Below are positions 42,816 to 51,623 of a stretch of 64,000 nt of DNA, in pieces. A model generated the notes under the pieces. That model ran no database searches and was not told the DNA's origin. It saw only the letters and a list, made by a program, of their open reading frames with translations. A program made the translations under genes and the position numbers. The first letter of the stretch is position 1. Every line of letters starts with the position of its first letter. The stretch comes from DASQFI01 sp035633215. Its GTDB lineage: Bacteria > Acidobacteriota > Vicinamibacteria > Vicinamibacterales > SCN-69-37. Where the stretch lies: positions 186,001 to 250,000 of the forward strand of contig DASQFI010000062.1 in assembly GCA_035633215.1 (NCBI GenBank), in the 5' to 3' direction.

Positions 42816-44705
42816 ATGACATCACCGCGAGGAACGTTTGCGATAGCCGTCACTGCGAGCGCCGTGGGCCTGGCGGCCGCGCTGACGGGGCCCACACCGA
42901 TGCGCGCCGCGAGCCCGGCGTTCAGTTCCGCAACGGTCAAAGAGGCGGTCCGGCGCGATGTGTCGAACCCGTTCGGGAAGGACCTCGGGTTTCGTTTTGC
43001 AGAGAGCGCAAAACGAAACCCGAGGTCACAGCGCGGCCAGCAGCCGATCGTGCCGCCGGTCATCACGGTCCCCGCGGGGTCCGAGGCCGTTGAGCAGAAG
43101 TCGCCGGGCGCGAAGCCGGCGGCGGTCCTCGCCGAGAGTTTCGATGGCCTCGGCGTCGGGTTCGCGGGTCCGCAGGGGCCTTGGGGGCGCGGGGGCAATC
43201 CCTCCGACAACAGCCTCGCCGTCGGGCCCGATCACGTCGTCCAGACCGTCAACTCGCGCATGGCGATCTTCACGAAGAAGGGCAAAAAATTCGACGTCAC
43301 CGGCAAGGTGCTGTACGGCCCGGTCAACACGAACAACGTCTTCAAGGACTTCGGCGGCACATGCGAGGCGCGCAACAACGGCGACGCGGTCGTCCGCTAC
43401 GACCAGCTCGCGGACCGATGGCTGATCACGATGCCGATTTTTGGCCGAGCCGCGGCGCGGCCGGATCAGCCCGGCGTCTGGAAAGGCGGCGATCCCGCGT
43501 ACGTCAGTCCACCGGGAGTTTCAGGACAGCCGGGCCGGGCGACGCTGCTGTTTCAACCGCCGCCTCCGCCGCCGCCGCCACCTGATCCCGCGCCGGGCCA
43601 GCCGGGACAGCCCGGGCAGCCGCCGCGCGGGCAGGGCACGGCAGGCCGCGGTCAGCAGGGACCGCCCGGACCGTATTCGATGTGCTACGCGCTGAGCGTC
43701 GGACCCGATCCGTTCGGTCCGTACTATCGGTACGAATTCCTGCGCCCGCTCTTCCCCGACTACCCGCGTCCAGCCATCTGGATCGATGGCTACTACAACC
43801 CGACCAGCACCGGCGACAACCGGATCTCGGAGACGATCGCCACCGAGAAGCACGCGTGCGTGGCCGATCGGACGACGATGTTGAAGGGCGGACCGGCGAC
43901 CGAGCAGTGCGTCGTCATCAACAACGTCAACTTCCTGAACAATGCGGACATCGACGGCAAGGCGCTGCCGCCCGCGGGCGCGCCGAACATCATGATGGCC
44001 GCCGGCGGCACGCAGCTCGACAAGAAGTTGGAGGACGACGTGGTGGACGTGTGGCAGTTCCACGTCGACTGGAAGGACCCATCCAGAACCGCGGTCAAGG
44101 GACCTGCGAAGATCAAAGTGGCGCCATATCACTACCTGTGCGACGGACAGCTCACCAACTGCGTGCCACAGCCCGGCACCGAGCGGCGACTCGACGCGCA
44201 GGGCGACAAGATCATGGCGCGCCTCGCCTATCGGCGGGTTGGCAATCGCGAGACGCTGGTCGCGGTGCACTCGGTCAACACGTCGGCCGGCGCGGGCGGG
44301 GTGCGCTGGTACGAGTTTGCAGTGGACCGCGCCCGCAACGTGACGCTGCGACAGCAGGGCACGTACGCGCCGGACGGCTTCTTCCGCTGGATGGCGAGCC
44401 CGGCGATCGACCGGAACGGCAATATCGGGATCGGCTATTCGTTCGGCGGCACGCCGAACTTCGCGGGTCAGCGCTTCGCCGCGAGATTGGCCAACGATCC
44501 TCTCGGTGTCCTCACGCTCCGCGAGACGGTCCTCGTGGAAGGCGAGGCGTCTCAGACGGGCACGCTCCGTTGGGAGGACTACACGCAAACGGCAGTCGAC
44601 CCGTCAGACGACTGCACGATCTGGTATGTGGGCGACTACCTCAAGAAGGACGCGACGAGCTATTCCACCAGAATCGGCGCCTTCAAGCTGCCAAGCTGCA
44701 GGTGA
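42816..44705 (+). CDS. Secreted protein with polyproline insert and internal palindromic repeat
   Basis: 629 residues with a signal peptide (TFAIAVTASAVGLAAALTG). The conserved-looking body (SDNSLAVGPDHVVQTVNSRMAIFTKKG, YDQLADRWLITMPIF, GVRWYEFAVDRARNVTLRQQG, ASPAIDRNGNIGIGYSFGG, RWEDYTQTAVDPSDDCTIWYVGDY) resembles sialidase-like propeller proteins found in Acidobacteria. No catalytic function is known. Two things are odd. Residues 56-71 are encoded by a perfect palindrome (42981-43027). Residues about 247-288 form a proline run followed by GQPGQPGQP-type repeats inserted in the fold. Confidence 0.8.
   Translation: MTSPRGTFAIAVTASAVGLAAALTGPTPMRAASPAFSSATVKEAVRRDVSNPFGKDLGFRFAESAKRNPRSQRGQQPIVPPVITVPAGSEAVEQKSPGAKPAAVLAESFDGLGVGFAGPQGPWGRGGNPSDNSLAVGPDHVVQTVNSRMAIFTKKGKKFDVTGKVLYGPVNTNNVFKDFGGTCEARNNGDAVVRYDQLADRWLITMPIFGRAAARPDQPGVWKGGDPAYVSPPGVSGQPGRATLLFQPPPPPPPPPDPAPGQPGQPGQPPRGQGTAGRGQQGPPGPYSMCYALSVGPDPFGPYYRYEFLRPLFPDYPRPAIWIDGYYNPTSTGDNRISETIATEKHACVADRTTMLKGGPATEQCVVINNVNFLNNADIDGKALPPAGAPNIMMAAGGTQLDKKLEDDVVDVWQFHVDWKDPSRTAVKGPAKIKVAPYHYLCDGQLTNCVPQPGTERRLDAQGDKIMARLAYRRVGNRETLVAVHSVNTSAGAGGVRWYEFAVDRARNVTLRQQGTYAPDGFFRWMASPAIDRNGNIGIGYSFGGTPNFAGQRFAARLANDPLGVLTLRETVLVEGEASQTGTLRWEDYTQTAVDPSDDCTIWYVGDYLKKDATSYSTRIGAFKLPSCR
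42981..43027. repeat. Perfect 20-bp-arm hairpin inside a reading frame, copy 3 of GACCTCGGG family
   Basis: Arms 42981-43000 (GACCTCGGGTTTCGTTTTGC) and 43008-43027 are exact reverse complements with the loop AGAGAGC. All three stop codons are absent in the host frame, so it is translated as about 16 residues (DLGFRFAESAKRNPRS). The 47-bp length is not a multiple of three. Confidence 0.97.
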
Positions 44706-44712
44706 AGGCGCC

Positions 44713-45030
44713 GATGGTCGCTGGCAATCTGAAACCTGTAATCTGGGAATCTGTAATCTTCTGTAACCGGGGAATCGGGGAATCTGGGCACCTGAAATCT
44801 ATCCTGGAATCTGGGAATCTATCGGGGGGCTAATCGCTAAGATCTGAAATCTGATCGGCCGAATCTCCAGCTGCAGATTCCCCGATCCAGATTCCCCGAT
44901 TGAGATTCCACGATTCCCTAGATTCCCGATTCCCCCATAGATCTCAGATGCCCCGATTGCCGGGTTGCAGATCAGATTACAGATTCCCAGATTGCAGATT
45001 ACAGATGACCAGCGACCAGCGACAGGTCTT
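44713..45030. repeat. AATCTG-word inverted repeat, copy 3
   Basis: The outer ends are GGTCGCTGG (44716-44724) and CCAGCGACC (45009-45017), with AATCTG words rightward and AGATT words leftward between them. It fills the gap between two convergent genes; nothing else is seen there. Confidence 0.9.
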
Positions 45031-45035
45031 TCAGG

Positions 45036-46238
45036 TTATCGACACGAGTGCTCCGCCGTCGCATACCACGCCGCGATCGTCCGCAGCGCGAGCTGCGCGC
45101 TCGTCTGATCGAGTTCGGCGGGCCGCGTGGACAGAATCCGCTGGACGATCGGCTCCAGGAACCGGCTGTGCGCGGTCAGCGCCATGCCGTCGTTCTTGTG
45201 AATGGCTTCGAGCACGGCGTTTTCAGTCGCGGGCGTGATGACTTCGAGCCGGCCGACGAACACACGCGCCACCTGAGCGGGCCTGGGTTCGATCTGGAGA
45301 GGCAGAATCGCATCCACCGTCGCCTGCGGCACGAGGTAGAACAGGCGCGTGCCCTCCGTGAACCATGACTCACGCCAGGTCTCGAGCATGGCGGCGGCCT
45401 CGCGCGGATAGAGCCCGTTGGCCACGAGGAGTTCCTGAAGTGTGTTCCGCAGTGACGCGAGATCGCCCGACGTCGGCCGGAAGACCCGAGTCGAGTCCTT
45501 CAGCCGGCCGAGCACTCGGAACGCGATCCGCCCGCCATAGTTCTCGAACAGGATCATGTCGCCGATGTCGTGCAACCCCGTGTTGCGCACCTCGATCGAT
45601 CCGTCTGCGCGGCTGTGGGCGTAGACCGAAACCGGAAAGCTGGCCAGGCCCCGATAGAACAGAAACTTCTCGTTCTGCCCGGCAACTTGAACGATCGACG
45701 CGTCAGTCTCGCGCGCCGCGTAGTAGTGACTGCCGTCTCGCTCGTCGGGGAGGGTGGCTGTCGCACCCGGCCGGACCGTGACCTCGGGCCATTCAATCGA
45801 CCCGGTGTTGGTGTACAGGTCCATCCAGGGCGTCACCGGCGGCACCACGGCCTGGGGATACCACTCGGTGATCAGGCCCTGAGGAAAGCCCACTTTCACC
45901 CGCGCGGTCTCGTCTGACTGCGAATAGAAGTACAAGACCGGGGTCTCCATCCGGACAGTCGCTTTGACCGACGGCAGATAGCCCTTGGGGCCTACCTTGA
46001 TCGTGGTTGGATTCAGCAGGGTCACGAAGCAGGGCAAATCGGACGGACGGTCGAGCGGGGTCCACTGGATCGCCTGACCGGTCTCGCCCGCCACTGAGGT
46101 GAACGTGCCCCATTCGTGCACGGTCATGGCGCTCACGCGCACCTGCTCTCCGCCCGCCTGCGCTCTGGCCGCGACGATCGCGGTGGTGCCCGTCACGACA
46201 GCCGTGAGCAGAACGAGTCCGGCGAAGCGCTGCGGCAT
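45036..46238 (-). CDS. Secreted protein of unknown function, VHEWGTFTS family
   Basis: 400 residues with a signal peptide (RFAGLVLLTAVVTGTTAIVAARAQA). The motif TVHEWGTFTSVAGETG near the mature N-terminus, followed by ETPVLYFYSQSDETARVKV and GTRLFYLVPQATVDAILPL, marks a family seen across Acidobacteria, Planctomycetes and Myxobacteria (recollection). No enzymatic role is established. The C-terminal quarter is helical (GMALTAHSRFLEPIVQRIL). Confidence 0.8.
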   Translation of the reverse strand: MPQRFAGLVLLTAVVTGTTAIVAARAQAGGEQVRVSAMTVHEWGTFTSVAGETGQAIQWTPLDRPSDLPCFVTLLNPTTIKVGPKGYLPSVKATVRMETPVLYFYSQSDETARVKVGFPQGLITEWYPQAVVPPVTPWMDLYTNTGSIEWPEVTVRPGATATLPDERDGSHYYAARETDASIVQVAGQNEKFLFYRGLASFPVSVYAHSRADGSIEVRNTGLHDIGDMILFENYGGRIAFRVLGRLKDSTRVFRPTSGDLASLRNTLQELLVANGLYPREAAAMLETWRESWFTEGTRLFYLVPQATVDAILPLQIEPRPAQVARVFVGRLEVITPATENAVLEAIHKNDGMALTAHSRFLEPIVQRILSTRPAELDQTSAQLALRTIAAWYATAEHSCR

Positions 46239-46311
46239 AGTTCCTCCTGAGGATGTGATGTCCTCGATTAGACTCTGGCGTTGGCGAAATAGTCGATCCT
46301 GGAGGTTCAGG

Positions 46312-46437
46312 ACATGAAGGGAGTGAAGGGATGAAGGTCATGAAGGTGAAGGGCATGAAGAAGCGCTCTTCTTCATGCCCTTCAATCCTTCAATCCCTTC
46401 ACGTCATGCCCTTCAACCCTTCAATCCCTTCACGTTA
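46312..46437. repeat. GAAGGGCATGAAG-word hairpin
   Basis: A perfect 16-bp stem (46348-46363 and 46368-46383, loop CGCT) is nested in outer words ATGAAGG/GTGAAGGG and CCTTCAA/CCCTTCACG. The stop codon TAA of the downstream-facing gene (46435-46437) is part of the last word. Confidence 0.92.
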
Positions 46438-47379
46438 TCTCTTCGGATCGATCGCGGGTACGTAGCGGCTCGGATCCACGAACCCGTTGTCGTCCCAGCC
46501 CGCGCCGTTCGCGCCGCCGTCACCGACGTCCGTGATCACCTTGTAGATGTGGCCGTCCGGGAAGCAAATCCGCCCGATCGCGAACCAGTAGCCCTGCCAC
46601 GCGATGATGTTCTCGCCGGAGTCCTTAATCAGCAGGCCACCCCCCTCGTGACGCAGCAGCCAGGCGACCCGCTTTGTCACCTCGAAGGCACGCGCGGACG
46701 ACGGGCCGGGCTGGATGTAGCCGTGCACACAGTCAACCAGCCTGGGCTTGTCGTGGGTCAGTGACGCACAGGACTCCCACGGCTCCGGTCCGGGCGGCGG
46801 CGGCGGTGGCGCCGGCGGGTCCGGTGGCGGAGGTGGTGGGGGTGGGGGCGGCGGCGGGGGTGGCGGCGGGGGCGGAGCCGGCGGCGGCGGATGCCGCAAC
46901 GTCGTCGTTCCGGAGAATGGACCGACGCACGAACTACCCGAGAACTGTACGCGAAGTGCGTTCCCGTTCTCCTCGACGGTGCCCTGCCCGTCGATCGTGA
47001 AGCTGCAGCCCGGGGCGCTCGGCAGATTTGCCGTACCCGAGGCCGTGAGCACCACCGTCGTCGGGCTCGTGAGCGTCCCGTTCGCGTTGCCCGAGATCGC
47101 CACGTTCGTCATGCAGACGGCCGTGAATTGACCGCCCATCGTCGTCGCCGTCTGCGACGAGACCTTCCACTGGAAGAAGTTACAGGTCTTGGGGTCGATG
47201 AACGGGACCTCCGCGGGCGACGCCCACGTCCCCATCAGCGACGGACCCGATCCGCCTCCGCCGGACGACGGCGTCGGCTGGTTCGGGTTCACGTCCAGAC
47301 TGGACTTCCGTTCGAACGAGCAGGCACTGCCTGCGATGACGATGATGAAGACGAGGAATGTTGCGCGTGCGTAATTCAT
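46435..47379 (-). CDS. Lipoprotein with long polyproline linker, unknown function
   Basis: 314 residues with a lipobox (FIIVIAGSACSFE). An N-terminal beta-rich part with paired Cys (GTWASPAEVPFIDPKTCNFFQWKVSSQTATTMGG) is joined to a C-terminal part (DKPRLVDCVHGYIQPGPSSARAFEVTKRVAWLLRHEGGGLLIKDSGEN) by about 35 residues that are almost all proline. The C-terminal part has no family I recognise. The stop lies in the flanking repeat. Confidence 0.75.
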   Translation of the reverse strand: MNYARATFLVFIIVIAGSACSFERKSSLDVNPNQPTPSSGGGGSGPSLMGTWASPAEVPFIDPKTCNFFQWKVSSQTATTMGGQFTAVCMTNVAISGNANGTLTSPTTVVLTASGTANLPSAPGCSFTIDGQGTVEENGNALRVQFSGSSCVGPFSGTTTLRHPPPPAPPPPPPPPPPPPPPPPPPDPPAPPPPPPGPEPWESCASLTHDKPRLVDCVHGYIQPGPSSARAFEVTKRVAWLLRHEGGGLLIKDSGENIIAWQGYWFAIGRICFPDGHIYKVITDVGDGGANGAGWDDNGFVDPSRYVPAIDPKR

Positions 47380-47578
47380 GAGGAGCTTGTTCCTTCTTAC
47401 GAATTCGTTTGCGAGGTTATCGGGATTTCAATCTCCGGACTTCAGTCCGCCGGTCCAATCCGAGCGAATCCCATGCCGAGCGCAACCTTGGCAAAAGCGG
47501 ACCATGCCCCCCGGCGGACGGCCTGAATTGAAACACACCTTTCAGGTTTGCTTGCCAAACTAGCGGGGCCGCCGCAAG

Positions 47579-47597
47579 ATGTGCAGATTCTGCACAT
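47579..47597. promoter_or_regulatory. Small palindrome at start codon
   Basis: ATGTGCAG-ATT-CTGCACAT has perfect 8-bp arms, and the ATG of the next gene lies in its right arm. It may be an operator or a hairpin that masks the start. Confidence 0.4.
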
Positions 47598-48093
47598 GCG
47601 GATTCGTGACTGGCGACTCGCTCCGTCCCACGCGATTGCGTATGGCACGGTGGTCGTGGGCGTACTCGACGGCTTGGACGCGCTGATTTTTTTCGGGCTG
47701 CGCGGCGCGGCGCCAGCGCGGATCTTTCAGAGCATTGCCGCGGGGCTCGTCGGCCGGCAGACCGCGTTCCAGGGCGGCGCGGCCACGACACTCCTTGGTG
47801 TGGGCCTCCACCACTTCGTCGTCGCGTTTGGCATCGTGAGCACCTACTTCCTGCTCAGCCGTAAGATTCAGGTGCTGACGCGCCATCCATTGATCTGTGG
47901 CGCGCTCTACGGCGTTCTCGTCTACTTCGTCATGAACCTCGTCGTCATCCCGCGGTCTGCGCTTGGCCGCGGCGCGTTCCCGCCGCCATTGCCGGTGCTG
48001 GCCAACGGCGTGCTTATTCACATCCTTGGCGTCGGTCTCCCGACGGCATTCATTGTCGGGAGGGCATCGCCGACATCCTCGGTGGCACGCTGA
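47596..48093 (+). CDS. Membrane protein of unknown function
   Basis: ATG 47596 gives 165 residues with about four helices (HAIAYGTVVVGVLDGLDALIF, LHHFVVAFGIVSTYFLLS, GALYGVLVYFVMNLVVIP, VLANGVLIHILGVGLPTAFIVG). The layout resembles small DUF-type membrane proteins; I do not recognise a family. An upstream TTG (47548) extends the frame by 16 residues, but the palindrome and sequence favour 47596. Confidence 0.7.
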   Translation: MRIRDWRLAPSHAIAYGTVVVGVLDGLDALIFFGLRGAAPARIFQSIAAGLVGRQTAFQGGAATTLLGVGLHHFVVAFGIVSTYFLLSRKIQVLTRHPLICGALYGVLVYFVMNLVVIPRSALGRGAFPPPLPVLANGVLIHILGVGLPTAFIVGRASPTSSVAR

Positions 48094-48142
48094 TTTCGGG
48101 CTTGTTTGCGGCAAGAGGCAGCCCGGCGACAATGGATGGGCC

Positions 48143-48499
48143 ATGGAGCAGTTGCATAGACTGACCGCGTGGTTCGACGGTCACCCCAGGCCGTTCCGGC
48201 TCGTCGTGATTGCCGCCGTGGTCATCCTCGCCGTCGTGCTGTCCATCATCTGGGGCGAATGGAACAGCCGCCACAAGCTCGAGCATTGGGCCAAAGCCGA
48301 GGGTCTCGAACTGGTCGAGTTTCGTGGCGAGCCGTTCTGGCGTGGACCACGCGCGTGGCGACGCCAGGAGTATCACGACGACTACGAAGTCGTCGTCATT
48401 GATCGCGCAGGCGTTCGACGCGAGGGGCATGTCATGTTCACCGGTCCCTGGCACGGCTTCGGACCTGAGGACGTCGTAGTGCAGTGGGAAGAGACATAG
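48143..48499 (+). CDS. Small membrane-anchored protein
   Basis: 118 residues with one helix (FRLVVIAAVVILAVVLSIIW) and a soluble tail (AEGLELVEFRGEPFWRGPRAWRRQEYHDDYEVVVIDRAG). I recognise no domain. It lies 3 bp upstream of a duplicated kinase fragment. Confidence 0.65.
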   Translation: MEQLHRLTAWFDGHPRPFRLVVIAAVVILAVVLSIIWGEWNSRHKLEHWAKAEGLELVEFRGEPFWRGPRAWRRQEYHDDYEVVVIDRAGVRREGHVMFTGPWHGFGPEDVVVQWEET

Positions 48500-48502
48500 G
48501 CT

Positions 48503-48564
48503 ATGCCGCTCAACGCAGGAACGCGACTCGGTTCTTACGAAGTGCTCAGCCCACTGGGCGCCGG
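48503..48564 (+). pseudogene. Duplicated 5' fragment of the kinase gene
   Basis: ATG 48503 encodes MPLNAGTRLGSYEVLSPLGAGDM, nearly identical to the real kinase start 188 bp downstream (48691-48752). About 62 bases are repeated with around six mismatches. After GAG the sequence turns into the GGGGTGGGGCC repeat, and the frame ends in a 65-residue nonsense product. It may be translated as a decoy leader or be a scar of repeat insertion. Confidence 0.8.
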
Positions 48565-48573
48565 CGACATGAG

Positions 48574-48657
48574 CGCCTGCGGCCCCCGCACCGAGCGAGT
48601 CGGCGAGCCGAGGCGCGGCTCATGGCGCGGGGGTGGGGCCCCGCGCCACTTCTTAAA
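48574..48657. repeat. GCGAGTCGGCGAGC...GGGGGTGGGGCCCCGCG repeat, copy 2
   Basis: It shares GCGAGTCGGCGAGC and the GGGGGTGGGGCCCCGCG core with the copies at 32369 and 58956. It lies between two copies of the kinase gene start. Just beyond it, CCTCGCCCATCCC is an inverted fragment of kinase sequence GGGATGGGCGAGG. Confidence 0.75.
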
Positions 48658-48690
48658 GAAGACCTACCTCGCCCATCCCGGAGTGCGCCC

Positions 48691-51402
48691 GTGCCGCTGA
48701 GCACAGGAACGCGTCTTGGCTCTTACGAAGTGCTCAGCCCACTGGGCGCCGGAGGGATGGGCGAGGTCTATCTCGCGCGCGACACGAAACTCGGGCGATC
48801 GGTCGCCGTCAAGGTCGTTCGCGAAGGGCTCGCCGCCGATCCGGATCGCGTCGTCCGCTTCGAGCGCGAGGCGAAGGTGCTCGCGTCGCTCAACCATCCG
48901 CACATCGCGGCGCTCTACGGCATGGAGCAGGCCGACGGCCGGCACTTTCTGGTCATGGAGCTCGTCGAGGGCGAGACGCTGGCCGACAGGCTGCGCCGGG
49001 GAGCGATGCCGGTTGAGGAGACCCTGAAAGTCGCGCTGCAGATCGCCGACGCGCTCGAGGCCGCGCACGAGAAGAGCATCGTCCATCGCGACCTGAAACC
49101 GGCCAACGTCAAGATCACGCCGGACGAGAAGGTCAAAGTGCTGGACTTCGGTCTCGCCAAGGCGATGGAGACTGAGCGGGCCGTCGGAAGCATGTCGGAT
49201 TCGCCGACGCTCAGCATGATGGCGACGCAGGCGGGCATCATCCTGGGCACCGCCGCGTACATGTCGCCGGAACAGGCGAAGGGCTTCCCCGCCGATCATC
49301 GCAGCGACGTCTTCTCGTTCGGCGTCGTGCTCTACGAGATGTTGACCGGCCGGCAACCGTTCCAGGGTGAGACGGCACCGGATGTCCTGGCGTCGGTCCT
49401 TGTGCGCGACCCGGAGATGTCGAAGCTTCCGGCCGATCTGAATCCGCGCCTGCCCGATCTCGTCCGACGCTGCCTGGAAAAGAGCCCGAAGCGGCGCTGG
49501 CAGGCCATCGGCGATCTGCGATCGGAGATCGAGGCCGTTGCGGCCACTCCGCGACTGCTTCCGGCGGCCGGTCGATTCGAGCAACGGCCGCTTTGGCGAC
49601 GCGCGATTCCGGTCGCGCTGGCGGCCGTCGCGTCAGCGGCACTGGCCGGCGTGGCAGGCTGGTGGCTTCGGACCCCAGCGCCGCAACCACTGGCGCGGTT
49701 CTCATTCGCGGTGCCTGCGGGACTCGTCCTGACCGGAATCGGCCGGCACTCGGTCGCCTTCTCGCCGAACGGCCAGCTGATGGCCTTTGTCGCGGATAGC
49801 CGGATCTACCTTCGATCGCTGTCGGAGCTGCACGCGAAGCCGATTTCCGGAACCGAAAATTTCCAGTCCGTCACGACGCCGGCATTCTCGCCCGACGGAC
49901 AGTCGCTGGCCTTCTACGCGCAGAGCGATCAGACACTCAAGCGGATTGCCGTCACGGGCGGCGCCGCCGTGACCATCTGCTCCGCCGCGAATCCCTATGG
50001 GATGAACTGGGGAACCGAAGGCCTCGTGTTTGGCCAGGGCCGCGGCGGCGTCATGCGGGTGTCAGCGAATGCCGGAAAACCCGAACAGATCGTGACCGTA
50101 AAAGATGGTGAGCTGGCACACGGCCCGCAGATCCTTCCCGGCGGGCAGCACGTCCTGTTCACGCTCGCGGCGGGTACGTCGGGCGATCGGTGGGAGAAAG
50201 GCCGGATCGTCGTGCAATCGCTGGCGACCCAGGAACGGAAGCCCGTTATCGAGGGGGGATCTGACGGCCGCTATCTACCAACCGGGCATCTCGTGTTTGC
50301 GCTGAGCGGATCGCTCTACGCGGTCGGGTTCGACGTGCAGCGCCTGGAAGTCAAAGGCGGTTCGGTGCCGGTCGTGGAGGGGGTCAGGCGCGGCCCGGCA
50401 GGCACGACGGGCGCGGCACATTTCGGCGTGTCCAGCACGGGTTCCCTTGTGTATTTTTCTGGCCCGGCGTTGGTATCGTCGGCGCAGCTCGAGGTCGTGC
50501 TGGCCGATCGGAAGGGGGCGACCGAAAAACTGAAGCTTCCGCCGGGCAGCTATTCAACCCCTCGCGTGTCTCCCGACGGCAAGCAGATCGCTTTTGTCAC
50601 GAACGACGGCAAGGAAGACATCATCTCTGTGTACGACTTGTCAGGTGGGAGCGCGATGCGCCGGCTGACGTACGGCGGCAACAACCGCTTCCCAGTCTGG
50701 TCGTCCGACGGAAAACGTATCGCGTTCCAATCCGATCGCGAGGGCGACGTCGCAGTGTTCTCGCAGCCCGCCGACAACACCGGCACGGTCGAGCGGCTGA
50801 CGAAACCCGAACAAGGTGTCACCCATGCGCCGGAGTCATGGCATCCGACGGCCAACGTGTTGCTCTTCGCGAGCAACAAAGGTTCCGAAGTGACGTTGTG
50901 GAGCCTGACCCTTCCGGACGAGAAAGCGACGCCCTTTGGCGGCGTCAAGTCGTCTTTTCCCACCGGCGCCGTCTTTGCGCCCAACGGACAATGGGTCGCA
51001 TATTCGAGCACCGAGACCGGCTCGAACCGCGTGTACGTCCAGCCGTTCCCCACCACGGGGGCAAGGTACCAGGTCTACGCGAGAGATCCGGACAGCGGAC
51101 ACCACGTGCTCTGGTCGCAGGACGGGAAAGAGCTGTTTTACAACCCGCGTCCGGGGGCGTACGAGGTGGTGACAGTGACGACGCAACCCACCTTTTCGTT
51201 TGGCAACCCCGCCGCGGTGCCGAGGCCCTTTACGACCGGACCGCCGCAGCTTCGACGACCGTTTGACATGACGCCAAGCGGCAAGTTCGTGGCGCTCGCC
51301 GCGCCCGGGCAGGACGTCCTGGCCGGGACGAGCAGCACGCAGGAGATTCATGTCGTCCTGAACTGGTTCGAGGAGCTCAAACAGCGCGCGCCCGTGAAGT
51401 AA
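48691..51402 (+). CDS. Ser/Thr protein kinase with C-terminal TolB-like propeller
   Basis: 903 residues from GTG 48691. Residues 1-280 form a Hanks-type kinase: LGAGGMGEVYLARD (glycine loop), Lys41 (VAVKV), HRDLKPAN with Asp134 and DFG with Asp152. TAAYMSPEQAKG is the P+1 region. One helix at about 304-327 (AIPVALAAVASAALAGVAGWWL) crosses the membrane. The periplasmic remainder has repeated VAFSPNGQLMAF, RVSPDGKQIAF and WSSDGKRIAF blades of a TolB/PD40 propeller. It likely signals from outside to cytoplasmic targets; ligand and substrates are unknown. The frame is open to 48484, but the second copy of the start sequence is intact and preferred. Confidence 0.92.
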   Translation: MPLSTGTRLGSYEVLSPLGAGGMGEVYLARDTKLGRSVAVKVVREGLAADPDRVVRFEREAKVLASLNHPHIAALYGMEQADGRHFLVMELVEGETLADRLRRGAMPVEETLKVALQIADALEAAHEKSIVHRDLKPANVKITPDEKVKVLDFGLAKAMETERAVGSMSDSPTLSMMATQAGIILGTAAYMSPEQAKGFPADHRSDVFSFGVVLYEMLTGRQPFQGETAPDVLASVLVRDPEMSKLPADLNPRLPDLVRRCLEKSPKRRWQAIGDLRSEIEAVAATPRLLPAAGRFEQRPLWRRAIPVALAAVASAALAGVAGWWLRTPAPQPLARFSFAVPAGLVLTGIGRHSVAFSPNGQLMAFVADSRIYLRSLSELHAKPISGTENFQSVTTPAFSPDGQSLAFYAQSDQTLKRIAVTGGAAVTICSAANPYGMNWGTEGLVFGQGRGGVMRVSANAGKPEQIVTVKDGELAHGPQILPGGQHVLFTLAAGTSGDRWEKGRIVVQSLATQERKPVIEGGSDGRYLPTGHLVFALSGSLYAVGFDVQRLEVKGGSVPVVEGVRRGPAGTTGAAHFGVSSTGSLVYFSGPALVSSAQLEVVLADRKGATEKLKLPPGSYSTPRVSPDGKQIAFVTNDGKEDIISVYDLSGGSAMRRLTYGGNNRFPVWSSDGKRIAFQSDREGDVAVFSQPADNTGTVERLTKPEQGVTHAPESWHPTANVLLFASNKGSEVTLWSLTLPDEKATPFGGVKSSFPTGAVFAPNGQWVAYSSTETGSNRVYVQPFPTTGARYQVYARDPDSGHHVLWSQDGKELFYNPRPGAYEVVTVTTQPTFSFGNPAAVPRPFTTGPPQLRRPFDMTPSGKFVALAAPGQDVLAGTSSTQEIHVVLNWFEELKQRAPVK

Positions 51403-51404
51403 TC

Positions 51405-51612
51405 TGCCGTGCGCTGTCAATCTGAAATCTGCAATCTGGGAAGCTGTAATCTTGATCTGTGATCTGGAATCGGGGAATCTCGAGTCTATCGGGCAATCTG
51501 AAATCGATCTCGAATCGGGGAATCGCGGAATCGGGGAATCCCGCCCCCTGAGGATTCCGGTGGTGAGATTGCAGATTCCCAGATTGCAGATTTCAGATTG
51601 ACCACCTGTCAT
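51405..51612. repeat. AATCTG-word inverted repeat, copy 4
   Basis: It starts 3 bases after the kinase stop with the shared GTCAATCTGAAATCTG left end (from 51417) and ends with GATTGCAGATT/TTTCAGATTGAC words (51567-51601). It fills the gap to the next gene. Confidence 0.9.
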
Positions 51613-51623
51613 AGGATCTCCGG

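Noticed and set aside
48484..48690. Upstream extension of the kinase gene to 48484
   Set aside because: This part contains repeat DNA and a broken copy of the gene start; the intact start at 48691 matches kinase N-termini.
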